Of a stretch of DNA of 64,000 nt, positions 36,076 through 44,817 are shown in pieces (within the stretch, counting starts at the first letter, position 1; each line of letters opens with the position of its first letter). A program made the position numbers and the translations under genes. This DNA comes from JBBRMW01 sp965246845 (GTDB taxonomy: Bacteria; Chloroflexota; Anaerolineae; Aggregatilineales; UBA2796): the NCBI GenBank assembly GCA_965246845.1, contig CBDFFR010000014.1:1-64000 (forward strand), read 5' to 3'. The notes beneath the pieces were generated by a model that was not told where the DNA came from, ran no database searches, and worked only from the letters and a program-made list of their open reading frames with translations.

Positions 36076-36321
36076 ATGTCCGATCAAAGCGTCAGCGCGG
36101 ACCTTCTGGAAATCCTGCGTTGCCCGGTCGCCGTCCACTACACCGATAAAGGCGATGACCCCGGCAGGCTGCGCCTCGTCAAGGGGACATGGCTGGTCTG
36201 CGACGATAGCGGCTACAAATATCCGATTGTGGATGCGATCCCGCGTATGCTGGTCGATATTGGCGAGAAGTACAAAGACACACCCGAAGACGAACTGCCC
36301 GTCCCGCCGCCGGAGTCCTGA
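36076..36321 (+). CDS. Trm112-family small protein with degenerate zinc site
   Basis: 81 residues from the ATG at 36076, nine bases after AAAGGGAG. ADLLEILRCPVAVHYTDKGDDPGRL...LVCDDSGYKYPIVDAIPRMLVD matches the Trm112/YcaR fold. The canonical pattern has CPxC and a second CxxC; here each pair has lost one cysteine (CPVAV and VCDDS). YcaR-type bacterial members are often zinc-free, so the fold may stand without metal. Function unknown. Translation of the next gene is coupled by a one-base overlap (TGATG). Confidence 0.8.
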   Translation: MSDQSVSADLLEILRCPVAVHYTDKGDDPGRLRLVKGTWLVCDDSGYKYPIVDAIPRMLVDIGEKYKDTPEDELPVPPPES

Positions 36322-37373
36322 TGCGACGGGCGGCGCTTGCGTGGCTGGTACTACTTGCGCTGCTGTGTGGCTGCGCCGCGAATGCCGATCCGCTCCTGCC
36401 CACGCCGCCGCTCGAAACGCGCACGCCCTCACCGACGCCGACCGTCCCGACCCGCACGCCTTCGGCAATCCCGCCCAGCTTCACGCCATACCCGACCGAT
36501 ACGCCGCCCGCCACGCTCGCGCCCGGCCAGACCCCGACGGCGCTCATGAGTGGGGCGCTGCCGACCACCGTGCGCTATGCCCCGACCGCCACCAAACCCA
36601 ACGTGCAGCCCGGCGCGCTCGCGATTGAATACTTCACAACCACCGTCACGAGCGCGCGTCCCGGCGATAAGGTGAAGCTGTATTGGTCGGTACGCGGCGC
36701 GGAGAGCGCGATCATCTATCGCCTGCGCCCGGACGGAACGCGCGATTATACGTGGCAGGTCGGGCAGGCGGGGTCGCAGGACGTGCTGATTGGTAAGGAC
36801 GACAAGGAGCAATCGCGCTTCGTGCTGACGGTCTCCGATGCGTACACGCGCATCGAGAAGGGGCTGACGATCACGCTCCAGTGTGCGACCTATGCGTGGT
36901 TCTTCACGCCTGATCCAGGGACCTGCCCGGCTGCCGAGGCGAGCATCGGTACGGCGGTCGCGCAGGCCTTTGAGCGCGGCCAGATGATCTGGATCGGCGC
37001 ACAGAAAAAAATTTACGTGCTGTTCGCGGACAACGCAAAGCCGGGTTGGTCCGTATACACTGATGACTATATCGACGGCAGCCCGGTTCGCGACGACTCG
37101 ATCAGCCCGCCCACTGGCCTCGACCAGCCGATACGCGGTTTCGGCCTCGTTTGGCGCATGAAGCCGAATGTTCGTGAGCGGCTGGGCTGGGCGCGCGGCG
37201 CGGAGACGGCCTTTGAGGGCGCGTATCAGGCCGATAGCGCAGCCACGCCCGATACGATGTACTATCTACGCGGACGCGACGGGGCGGTGTATGCCCTCAG
37301 CGCGAAATCCGGCAAATGGACGACCCTCTCCGCAACCGCAGCGCAGGCCGCCGTGACCACCACGCCGCGCTAG
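36321..37373 (+). CDS. surface lipoprotein with Pro/Thr-rich stalk
   Basis: 350 residues. Signal peptide with lipobox LLCGC (lipidated Cys about 18), a 70-residue Pro/Thr-rich stalk (TPSPTPTVPTRTPS), then a folded domain with VTSARPGDKVKLYWSVRGAESAIIYRLRPDGT, which resembles a bacterial Ig-like sheet. A later part (MIWIGAQKKIYVLFADNAKPGWSVYTDDY) matches uncharacterised extracellular modules of Chloroflexota lipoproteins by style only. Outside face of the membrane. Role unknown. Confidence 0.8.
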   Translation: MRRAALAWLVLLALLCGCAANADPLLPTPPLETRTPSPTPTVPTRTPSAIPPSFTPYPTDTPPATLAPGQTPTALMSGALPTTVRYAPTATKPNVQPGALAIEYFTTTVTSARPGDKVKLYWSVRGAESAIIYRLRPDGTRDYTWQVGQAGSQDVLIGKDDKEQSRFVLTVSDAYTRIEKGLTITLQCATYAWFFTPDPGTCPAAEASIGTAVAQAFERGQMIWIGAQKKIYVLFADNAKPGWSVYTDDYIDGSPVRDDSISPPTGLDQPIRGFGLVWRMKPNVRERLGWARGAETAFEGAYQADSAATPDTMYYLRGRDGAVYALSAKSGKWTTLSATAAQAAVTTTPR

Positions 37374-37394
37374 GTAATCAGGAACTTTCCACCC

Positions 37395-38588
37395 ATGATC
37401 AATGAAGACGACCGCGACCTCGCGCCCGCGCAGGACCTTGTTGCAAGCAGCGGAAGCGCGGCCCCCGAACCGCTCCGCGAAAAACTTGGCGCGGCGGTCA
37501 GCGAGGTTTTGCGCATCGAACAGGAAGAATGGACGCCGACGACGCCCATCACCGCCAGCTTTCACGGGACGCTCCTGCTTGACGCAGAGCCAGCCTTCGA
37601 CAAGCTGGAAGCCGCTTTCTCACCGCTCAACCACACCGCGATCCTGACGGAGAGCGGCGGCAGGCAGACCGTCCGCGCCATCAAGGGGCGCGTCACCGTC
37701 AGGCCGCGCGAGTGGTGGCCGAATTTGCTGCTCTTCATACTGACTGTGTTCAGCCTGCTTTTTGTTGGGTCACTGCAAGACCCCGCGCCGTTCGTGAGTT
37801 TCTTCGATCTGCTGCGCGGGCTGCCCTATGCGCTCGGCGTGCTGCTCATCCTCGGCTCGCACGAACTCGGCCACTATTTCGCGGCGCGCGGTCACGGGGT
37901 TGCCGTCACGCTTCCCTATTTTATCCCGATGCCCGTCCCCGGCACGTTCGGGACGCTCGGTGCGTTCATCCAGCTTCGCGAGCCGATGCGCAACCGGAAG
38001 GTGCTGCTCGACATCGGTGCGGCGGGTCCGCTGATTGGCCTGTGCTTCGCAATCCCGATCCTGTTGATCGGCCTTGCCACTTCGCCTGTCAAGCCGACAG
38101 TCGCCAGCCAGGTCTTCATGCTGCGCAGTTACGGCGGCGAATACATACAGGAAGGCAATTCGATCCTCTACATCGTTGCGAAGATACTGGTCTTCGGGCG
38201 CAACCTGCCAGATGGGATGTCCGATGTGATCATCAATCAGCTCACGATGGCGGGCTGGACCGGGTTGCTCGTGACGGGCTTGAACCTGATCCCGATAGGC
38301 CAGCTCGATGGCGGTCACGCGCTATTCTCGTTGATCGGGGAGCGGGCGCGCGTGCTGTTCTTCCCGTTCATGGCAATCGTGGCCGTGTTGTCCTACTTCT
38401 ACACCGGATGGGTGATCTGGCTGGTGCTGCTGTTCGTATTGGGGCGCGTCTATGCCACGCCGCTCAACATGGTCACGAAGCTGGATAGGCGGCGGCGTAT
38501 CCTCGCGGTGCTATGCCTCGTCGCCTTCGTGCTTGTCTTTATGCCCTTCCCGGAGTCGATTTATTCCGTGCGGCTGTGGACTAGCTGA
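37395..38588 (+). CDS. site-2 protease family zinc metalloprotease (M50)
   Basis: 397 residues. About 110 soluble residues, then seven or so membrane spans. Zinc motif HELGH in LGSHELGHYFAARGHG, and the third ligand in NLIPIGQLDGGHALFSLIG. FIPMPVPGTFGTLGAFIQLREPMRNRK is a well-kept feature of the EGY1/YdiL-like M50 subgroup. Intramembrane cleavage of a regulator or stress protein is the expected activity. 21 bp behind the lipoprotein gene, so likely co-transcribed. Confidence 0.92.
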   Translation: MINEDDRDLAPAQDLVASSGSAAPEPLREKLGAAVSEVLRIEQEEWTPTTPITASFHGTLLLDAEPAFDKLEAAFSPLNHTAILTESGGRQTVRAIKGRVTVRPREWWPNLLLFILTVFSLLFVGSLQDPAPFVSFFDLLRGLPYALGVLLILGSHELGHYFAARGHGVAVTLPYFIPMPVPGTFGTLGAFIQLREPMRNRKVLLDIGAAGPLIGLCFAIPILLIGLATSPVKPTVASQVFMLRSYGGEYIQEGNSILYIVAKILVFGRNLPDGMSDVIINQLTMAGWTGLLVTGLNLIPIGQLDGGHALFSLIGERARVLFFPFMAIVAVLSYFYTGWVIWLVLLFVLGRVYATPLNMVTKLDRRRRILAVLCLVAFVLVFMPFPESIYSVRLWTS

Positions 38589-38623
38589 TTACAAAATTCC
38601 TTGAACCGGGTCGGGCAAGCCCG

Positions 38624-39895
38624 TCAGGTGAGATTCGGCGCTTCCCACGTCTCGCCCTTGTAGGGGTCCTGTTTCGCGATCTTGTTAATGATATAGGTGA
38701 GGACCACGCGCAGCGTACCGAGCAGCGGCGCGCTCAGGAACGCACCCGCCACGCCGCCGACCGCCGCACCGAAGAACACGCCGAGGATAATGATCGGAAT
38801 CGGCAGCCGCAGCGCATCGCCCATGATGTACGGGGAGACGACGTTCCAGATGATCTGCGAGATGACGAGGTTGACGAGGACGACCGCCAGCGCGAAGGTC
38901 GCGTTATCCAGTTGCGTGAACACCGTCGAACCCTGCAACAGTGGGAACAGCGCGAGTGGCACGAGCGCGATGAACCCGCCAATCGTCGGGATCAGGCCGA
39001 TAATCGTCACGATGATCGAGAGCAGCACTGCGTTTTGCACGCCCATCAGCGTCAATTGCAACCACGTCACCACGCCGACGATCACGCCGAGCGTCAATTG
39101 CCCGCGCAGGAAACCGCGCCAGACGTTCATGATCTTGATCGAGAGCAGTCCGATCTCGCGGTGATAGACGGCGGGTACGAAGCGGAACACGCCCGCCTGA
39201 TAGCCCGGCAGTTCGATCAGAATCAGGAATGAGAGGAACAATGCGAGGAACAGCGTCGAAATGAAGCTGAGAACCCCGGTCAACATGCCACCGACGATGT
39301 TAGTCGCAATTTGCAGCGTCGGACCGAGATCGACCTGCGGCGCTGCTGGCGCGCCTTCGCTGGGCGCACCGCCGAGGAACAGCGCTTTCGCCTGTTGGAT
39401 CACCGGATCGAGCTGGAGATGGATGCCGAACACTGTAATGTCTGAATCGCCGGGCTTGTAATCCTTGAAATAGGTCGTGATGCGCGTGTTCAAACCACTC
39501 AGTTGCTGCAACCCGGAGTTCACCCAGTTCGAGACCACTGGAAGCAGGTTGATGATCGCCGCGATCAGGATCAAAATTACAATCACGTAGAGCAGCGCGA
39601 CGCTCACCTTATAGGAGAAGCGCGTGCGATTGGCGAGGAAGCGCGCAGGCAGGTACATCAGCAGCGAGACGAGCAACGAGGCAATCAACACCTGCGCGAT
39701 AGGACCGAGGAACGCGACGAAGAGCAGCGTCCCCAGCACAAGCACAATCGCGATGAACTGCCTAATCCAGCTTGCCCACTGCGGCTGATATTCCAGATGC
39801 GGGTCTTCCGGCGTGAGGACGCGCTGCGGACGCGGATCGCCTGTCGGGTTATCAGGCGTGAGGATACGCACTTCCGGTCTTGGATTTTCTGTCAT
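38624..39895 (-). CDS. AI-2E/PerM-family membrane transporter
   Basis: 423 residues. About eight membrane spans, with the family hallmarks GLIPTIGGFIALVPLALFPLL, NLVISQIIWNVVSPYIMGDALRLPIPIIILGVFFGAAVGGVAGAFLSAPLLG. Members include the proposed AI-2 exporter TqsA and Na+/H+ antiporters, so substrate is open. AAAGG lies upstream of the ATG. The gene ends directly against a GGGTCGGGCAAGCCCG element (38608-38623). Confidence 0.9.
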   Translation of the reverse strand: MTENPRPEVRILTPDNPTGDPRPQRVLTPEDPHLEYQPQWASWIRQFIAIVLVLGTLLFVAFLGPIAQVLIASLLVSLLMYLPARFLANRTRFSYKVSVALLYVIVILILIAAIINLLPVVSNWVNSGLQQLSGLNTRITTYFKDYKPGDSDITVFGIHLQLDPVIQQAKALFLGGAPSEGAPAAPQVDLGPTLQIATNIVGGMLTGVLSFISTLFLALFLSFLILIELPGYQAGVFRFVPAVYHREIGLLSIKIMNVWRGFLRGQLTLGVIVGVVTWLQLTLMGVQNAVLLSIIVTIIGLIPTIGGFIALVPLALFPLLQGSTVFTQLDNATFALAVVLVNLVISQIIWNVVSPYIMGDALRLPIPIIILGVFFGAAVGGVAGAFLSAPLLGTLRVVLTYIINKIAKQDPYKGETWEAPNLT

Positions 39896-39973
39896 AATTT
39901 CAACCTTTTTGTCGAGCCGCGCCCATTCTTGTCAGATAATTATAGAGTTGTGTGCATCGAATCGCTAAAATCA

Positions 39974-40063
39974 GGGCAAACGCATCAAAATTGAAAGACG
40001 GGCGGACACATAGGTCCGCCCCTACAAAGCGCATTCCGTAGGGGCGGACCTGCGTGTCCGCCC
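39974..40063. repeat. composite intergenic repeat with two palindromes
   Basis: GGGCAAACGCATCAAAATTG at 39974-39993 followed by GGGCGGACACATAGGTCCGCCC (40000-40021), then a second, inverted-type copy GTAGGGGCGGAC...GTCCGCCC (40038-40063). The left flank also occurs at 23740-23757 and 42258-42274. The rest of the 348-bp gap (39896-40243) shows no gene; a TTATACGGGATACT stretch near 40178-40191 could be part of a promoter for the ABC exporter. Confidence 0.8.
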
Positions 40064-40243
40064 ACGCTCGCACTGCGTCCGCTGTTTGCGCAGCACTAAA
40101 GGTCGAGGATCGAGCCTGATCGAAAGGACGGGTCGCGCTGTGTAAGGCGCAATAAGTCTGCTAACGTCAATGGACATTATACGGGATACTCTTCAATCAA
40201 GGGTTCAAATAGATCGGGAAAAGCCGGTCAAAGGGTACAAGAG

Positions 40244-42199
40244 ATGAGTTGGTGGCGATATATTTACGATGACGATTCAGGCGTGAAGCCGAAAGTCACA
40301 TGGCGGCTGCTGCGCCGCGTCCTGACCTATGCGAAGCCATACCGGGTTCACCTGGTCGTCTCACTGGTGACAATCTTCATTCAAGGCCTGATTGTCGCCG
40401 CAAATCCAGCGCTTTTCCGGCAGTTGATCGACTTCGCACTGCCGAATCGCGATGCCGCGCTACTGGATCGCATCGCCTTCGGGCTGGTCGCGATCCCGGT
40501 CAGCAATGCGCTGCTCGATATTCTACGGCGCAACGTCACGGCGCGGATGGGCGAAGGCATCATTTACGATTTGCGCGTGGCGACCTTCGCGCACTTACAA
40601 CGTATGTCGCTGCGCTTCTTCACGAACAGCAAGACGGGCGAATTGATGAGCCGCGTCAATAACGACGTGGTAGACGCACAGCGCGCAATCAACGGGACGA
40701 TTTTGGGGATCATCACGAATGTGATCACCGTCGTCACGGTCCTCGCAATTATGCTCACCATCGAATGGCGGCTGACGCTGCTCGCGCTGCTGGTCGTCCC
40801 GGCGTTCATCGTCCCGGCGCGGCGCATCGGGGAACGGCTGCGCACGCTCGCCCGCGCGCAGATGGACCAGAACGCGCGCATGAACGCGACCATGAACGAA
40901 ACGCTGAACGTGAGCGGCGCGCTGCTCGTCAAGCTGTTCGGGCGCACCGGAACCGAAGTCGAACGCTTCCGCGAACGCGCGGCGGGCGTGCGCGACATCG
41001 GTATTCAGAATTCGATTGCGAGTATTCGGCTGTGGCTCGCGCTGGGCTTTATCAGCACGGTCGGTACGGCGCTCGTCTACTGGGTCGGCGGGCATCTGGT
41101 CATGGATGGCGTGTTCACGGTCGGCCTGATCGTCATGTTCGCGGCTTATCTGGGGCAGCTTTATGGACCGCTGCAATCGCTGACGAATGCCCCGGTAGAT
41201 TTCGCGACGTCGGTAGTCAGCTTCGAGCGCGTCTTCGAGGTTTTGGATATGCCGCTCGAACTCACCGAAAAGCCGGATGCGTTCGCGCTGCATGATGCGC
41301 GCGGCGAAGTGCGCTTCGAGGACGTGACCTTCACCTACACCGATGAGGACGATAAAGCGCGGCTGCGCGATGTGCAGCGGCGGGGCGGTATGGGCAACAT
41401 CATGGCCGTGATGAGTGGCGATGACACGCGCAAGAACGGCGCAGCCGAAGTCCCCGCGCCGCATTCACAGGCGCGCACGATGGCGCTCACGGAGGTCTCC
41501 TTCGACTTGCAGCCGGGTCAGCTTGGCGCGCTTGTCGGACCCAGCGGCGCGGGCAAAACGACGATGACCTATCTGCTGCCGCGCCTCTACGACCCGACCA
41601 GTGGGCGCATCCTGATCGATGGTCACGACCTGCGCGACCTGACGCTGGAGTCGCTCGCGGATACGATTGGCGTGGTCACGCAGGAGACGTATCTCTTCCA
41701 CGATACGATCCGTACCAACCTGCTCTACGCGAGGCCAAACGCGACGGAAGCGGAAATCATCGCGGCGTCGAAGGCAGCCAACATCCACGATTTCATCATG
41801 GGGCTCTCGGATGGCTACGATACGATTGTCGGGGAGCGCGGTTACCGCCTGAGTGGTGGCGAGCGACAGCGCATCGCGATTGCGCGCGTGATCCTCAAGG
41901 ACCCGCGCATTCTCGTTCTGGACGAAGCGACCTCGCATCTCGACTCGCAATCCGAAGCGCTCATCCAGCAAGCGCTGGAGACGGTCATGAAAGGCCGCAC
42001 GAGCCTCGTCATCGCGCACCGCCTGAGTACCATCCACAAGGCCGATGTCGTGCTGGTGATGGATCGCGGCCAGATTGTCGAACGCGGCAAGCACGCGCAG
42101 TTGATCGCGCAGGGTGGCCTCTATGCGGCGCTCTACGAAACGCAGTTCGCGGCGCTGCTCAACGAAGAACGGTCGATGGTCGAGCCGGTTGGCAAATAG
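40244..42199 (+). CDS. ABC exporter, fused permease and ATPase
   Basis: 651 residues. Six-span exporter domain (about 30-330) and ATPase domain with Walker A GPSGAGKTT, signature LSGGERQR, Walker B ILVLDEATSHLD and switch VIAHRLST. A 40-residue charged insertion (DDKARLRDVQRRGGMGNIMAVMSGDDTRKNGAAE) sits early in the ATPase domain before the Walker A, unusual for the family. Start ATG after AAGGG. Orphan half-transporter, probably a homodimer; substrate unknown. Confidence 0.9.
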   Translation: MSWWRYIYDDDSGVKPKVTWRLLRRVLTYAKPYRVHLVVSLVTIFIQGLIVAANPALFRQLIDFALPNRDAALLDRIAFGLVAIPVSNALLDILRRNVTARMGEGIIYDLRVATFAHLQRMSLRFFTNSKTGELMSRVNNDVVDAQRAINGTILGIITNVITVVTVLAIMLTIEWRLTLLALLVVPAFIVPARRIGERLRTLARAQMDQNARMNATMNETLNVSGALLVKLFGRTGTEVERFRERAAGVRDIGIQNSIASIRLWLALGFISTVGTALVYWVGGHLVMDGVFTVGLIVMFAAYLGQLYGPLQSLTNAPVDFATSVVSFERVFEVLDMPLELTEKPDAFALHDARGEVRFEDVTFTYTDEDDKARLRDVQRRGGMGNIMAVMSGDDTRKNGAAEVPAPHSQARTMALTEVSFDLQPGQLGALVGPSGAGKTTMTYLLPRLYDPTSGRILIDGHDLRDLTLESLADTIGVVTQETYLFHDTIRTNLLYARPNATEAEIIAASKAANIHDFIMGLSDGYDTIVGERGYRLSGGERQRIAIARVILKDPRILVLDEATSHLDSQSEALIQQALETVMKGRTSLVIAHRLSTIHKADVVLVMDRGQIVERGKHAQLIAQGGLYAALYETQFAALLNEERSMVEPVGK

Positions 42200-42216
42200 C
42201 GCATAACACGTGCTTC

Positions 42217-42350
42217 GCAGGGGCGGACCTATGTGTCCGGCCCTGATCCGTACCCCAGGGCAAACGCATCGAATGGACGCGCTACTACGGTCTGCTGCGC
42301 TGGAAGTCGAACGCGCGCTCCGTAATAGCCCGGTCCATTCATTGTCGGGC
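42217..42350. repeat. palindrome plus fragments of two larger dispersed repeats
   Basis: GCAGGGGCGGAC...GTCCGGCCC at 42217-42243, CAGGGCAAACGCATCGAA at 42256-42273, then CCGTAATAGCCCGGTCCATT beginning at 42320 and running to 42350. The last block recurs at 61185-61215. Confidence 0.75.
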
Positions 42351-42399
42351 AACGCTAACAGTCCTTGCTGCGTTTGCCGTGTCGCATGTTATGAAACAA

Positions 42400-42429
42400 T
42401 TGTTCAGTTTTTGATATTTGTGCTATGCT
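42400..42429 (+). promoter_or_regulatory. promoter of the PhnB-like gene
   Basis: TTGTTC at 42400-42405, 18-bp spacer, TATGCT at 42424-42429, followed by AGAAAGG before the start at 42478. Confidence 0.45.
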
Positions 42430-42477
42430 CGCCATGTAGACTTTGCGTCCTTGTGAAATACAGAAAGGCAGCCCCGT

Positions 42478-42951
42478 ATGATGCAAATAACGCCTTCGTG
42501 GGTCTTCGACAGCCGCGCCGAAGAAGCCGTCAATTTCTACGTCTCCATTTTCAAAGACTCAAGGATCATCATGATCTCGCACTATGGCGAGGGTGACCCC
42601 GGTCCAGCGGGGACTGTCAGCGCGATTGGCTTTCAACTACTCGGTCAGACTTACTTTGCGGCCAATGGCGGCGACCAATTCACGTTTAGTCAGGGACTAT
42701 CACTCTACATTAATTGCGATACGCAGGAAGAGATCGATTACCTGTGGGAGCGGCTTTCCGAAGGCGGTGAGAAGCAGGTTTGCGGTTGGGTCGTGGATAA
42801 ATTCGGCGTGTCGTGGCAAATCGCGCCGACAGTGCTTGAAAAGATGCTGCACAAAGCAACTCCCGCGCAGCGCGAACGCCTCTACAAAGCGGTCTGGGGA
42901 ATGGTGAAACTGGACATCACAGCACTGGAGGCGGTCTACGCGCATCCGTGA
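42478..42951 (+). CDS. PhnB-like VOC-superfamily protein
   Basis: 157 residues. Glyoxalase/bleomycin-resistance fold of the PhnB / '3-demethylubiquinone methyltransferase-like' type: WVFDSRAEEAVNFYVSIFKDSRI, GTVSAIGFQLLGQTYFAANGG, DYLWERLSEGGEKQVCGWVVDKFGVSWQI and the C-terminal LHKATPAQRERLYKAVWGMVKLDI. Despite the name, methyltransferase activity is not expected. Metal and substrate unknown. Has its own promoter; slightly lower GC than the flanks. Confidence 0.88.
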   Translation: MMQITPSWVFDSRAEEAVNFYVSIFKDSRIIMISHYGEGDPGPAGTVSAIGFQLLGQTYFAANGGDQFTFSQGLSLYINCDTQEEIDYLWERLSEGGEKQVCGWVVDKFGVSWQIAPTVLEKMLHKATPAQRERLYKAVWGMVKLDITALEAVYAHP

Positions 42952-42980
42952 TGCGCCCATGATCCGTAACCCAAACGGCG

Positions 42981-43010
42981 TTGACGCGCACCCCTCCGGT
43001 ATGATATTAT
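42981..43010 (+). promoter_or_regulatory. pyrG: promoter of pyrG
   Basis: TTGACG at 42981-42986, 18-bp spacer, TATTAT at 43005-43010. Transcription from about 43017 gives a leader of roughly 160 bases. Confidence 0.6.
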
Positions 43011-43052
43011 CTGCTTGTTAAGCAGCAATGCACGCATGATTTCAATCACAAG

Positions 43053-43149
43053 CGCCAATTGGCGTTTTCGCCACTCGCGAGGGTGGCAAACACGGCGGGG
43101 AGAACCAGACGGTGAATAACCGAGGGCTAGTCTCCCCGCCGCTCTTTTT
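43053..43149 (+). terminator. pyrG leader with strong intrinsic terminator (candidate attenuator)
   Basis: Inside the leader: palindrome CGCCAATTGGCG (43053-43064), a GCCAC/GTGGC stem, then CGGCGGGGAGA (43093-43103) pairing perfectly over 11 bp with TCTCCCCGCCG (43131-43141), followed by CTC and five T (43145-43149). The terminator ends 19 bases before the ribosome site of pyrG. Its position after the promoter and before the gene implies attenuation. Confidence 0.65.
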
Positions 43150-43179
43150 GTTCGCTGACCATGCAACGGAGGGGTGAAC

Positions 43180-44817
43180 GTGGCACGCTATATTTTCTGT
43201 ACAGGCGGAGTTGTCAGCGGCGTCGGCAAGGGAGTGACGGCGGCGGCGATTGGGCGGTTGCTCAAGGCGCGCGGCATTAGCGTCGCGATCCAGAAACTCG
43301 ATCCCTATCTCAACATCGATCCGGGTACGATGAACCCATACCAGCACGGTGAGGTATTCGTCACCGATGACGGCGGCGAGACCGACCTCGACCTCGGCCA
43401 TTACGAGCGCTTCATCGATAAAAACCTCTCGAAGGAGAGCAATGTCACGGCGGGGCGCGTCTACAACGATGTGATCAACGAGGAGCGGCGCGGCGTGTTC
43501 CTCGGTGGCACGATTCAGGTGGTCCCGCACATTACCAACGAGATCAAGAAGCGCATCAAGGCCGTCGCGAAATCCAGCAAGGCGGATGTAATCATCGTTG
43601 AAGTCGGCGGCACGGTTGGCGACATCGAATCGCAGCCTTTCCTCGAAGCACTGCGCCAACTGCGCAACGATATGGGGCGCAAGCGCGCGATGTCGGTCCA
43701 CATCACCTACTTGCCTTATCTGGCCGCGACGGGCGAACTCAAAACCAAGCCGACGCAGCATAGCGTCCGCGATCTGCGCGGGATCGGCATCCAGCCGAAT
43801 GTGATTCTCGCCCGCACCGATTACCCGGTGTCGCGCGACTTGCTGGATAAAATGGCACTGTTCTGCGACGTGGACCGCGAGGCAGTGATTCCGTTGGAGA
43901 CCACACGCACGCTTTACGAAGTGCCATTGATGCTCGAAGATGCGGGTTTGGGCGATTACATTGTCAGCAAACTGCGGCTCAAGGCCAAGCGTCCCAATCT
44001 GGACGAATGGCGGGAGATGGTCGCGCGCATGAAGGAGCCGAAGCCGAAGGTCCGCATCGCGATTGTCGGCAAATACATCGAACTGCGCGATGCCTATATG
44101 AGCGTCAAAGAGGCGCTCTTCCATGCCGCCAACGCGCACGGGCGCGATCTTGAGATCGACTGGATTTATTCCGGCGATCTGGAAAAAGGGGAAGGCTTCG
44201 ACCGTCTGACGAAAGCGGATGGGATCGTCGTCCCCGGCGGCTTTGGAGATCGCGGCATCGAGGGCAAAATCCTTGCGGCGAAATACGCGCGTGAGAACGG
44301 CGTGCCATACTTTGGGCTGTGCCTGGGTATGCAAGTCATGTGCATCGAATTTGCGCGCCACAAAATCGGCCTCAAGGATGCGGACAGCACCGAATTTCAC
44401 AAACATACGCGCCATCCGGTGATCGACCTGATGCTCGATCAGGTGCATATCGAGAACAAGGGCGGCACAATGCGGCTTGGCTCCTATGAATGCTGTCTGG
44501 AGCCGGATACGCTGGCGTTCGCGGCTTACGGACGTGACCAGATTTTCGAGCGTCACCGCCATCGCTGGGAATTCAACAACACCTATCGCGCGCAGTTCGA
44601 GCAGGCAGGCATGATGTTCAGTGGCTCGAACCCGGAATATGGCCTCGTTGAAATCTCCGAACTGCGCGGCCATCCGTTCATGCTCGGCACGCAGTTTCAC
44701 CCCGAATTCCTGAGCAGACCGAACCGCCCGCATCCGCTGTTCAGCAAATTCGTCGAAACGGCGGCGGGGCGCGCCCCAATTCCGGAGATAGAGGAACGGA
44801 ACCGTGAGCTGGCTTGA
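43180..44817 (+). CDS. pyrG: CTP synthase
   Basis: About 545 residues. Converts UTP to CTP with ATP and glutamine. Synthetase domain at 1-265 (YIFCTGGVVSGVGKGVTAAAIG, QKLDPYLNIDPGTMNPYQHGEVFVTDDGGETDLDLGHYERF), then a class I glutaminase with VPGGFGDRGIEGK, FGLCLGMQVM (nucleophile Cys) and the His/Glu in TQFHPEF. A GTG at 43174 lies within the GGAGGGG ribosome site (43168-43174), so the GTG at 43180, five bases after it, is the start. Confidence 0.97.
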   Translation: MARYIFCTGGVVSGVGKGVTAAAIGRLLKARGISVAIQKLDPYLNIDPGTMNPYQHGEVFVTDDGGETDLDLGHYERFIDKNLSKESNVTAGRVYNDVINEERRGVFLGGTIQVVPHITNEIKKRIKAVAKSSKADVIIVEVGGTVGDIESQPFLEALRQLRNDMGRKRAMSVHITYLPYLAATGELKTKPTQHSVRDLRGIGIQPNVILARTDYPVSRDLLDKMALFCDVDREAVIPLETTRTLYEVPLMLEDAGLGDYIVSKLRLKAKRPNLDEWREMVARMKEPKPKVRIAIVGKYIELRDAYMSVKEALFHAANAHGRDLEIDWIYSGDLEKGEGFDRLTKADGIVVPGGFGDRGIEGKILAAKYARENGVPYFGLCLGMQVMCIEFARHKIGLKDADSTEFHKHTRHPVIDLMLDQVHIENKGGTMRLGSYECCLEPDTLAFAAYGRDQIFERHRHRWEFNNTYRAQFEQAGMMFSGSNPEYGLVEISELRGHPFMLGTQFHPEFLSRPNRPHPLFSKFVETAAGRAPIPEIEERNRELA

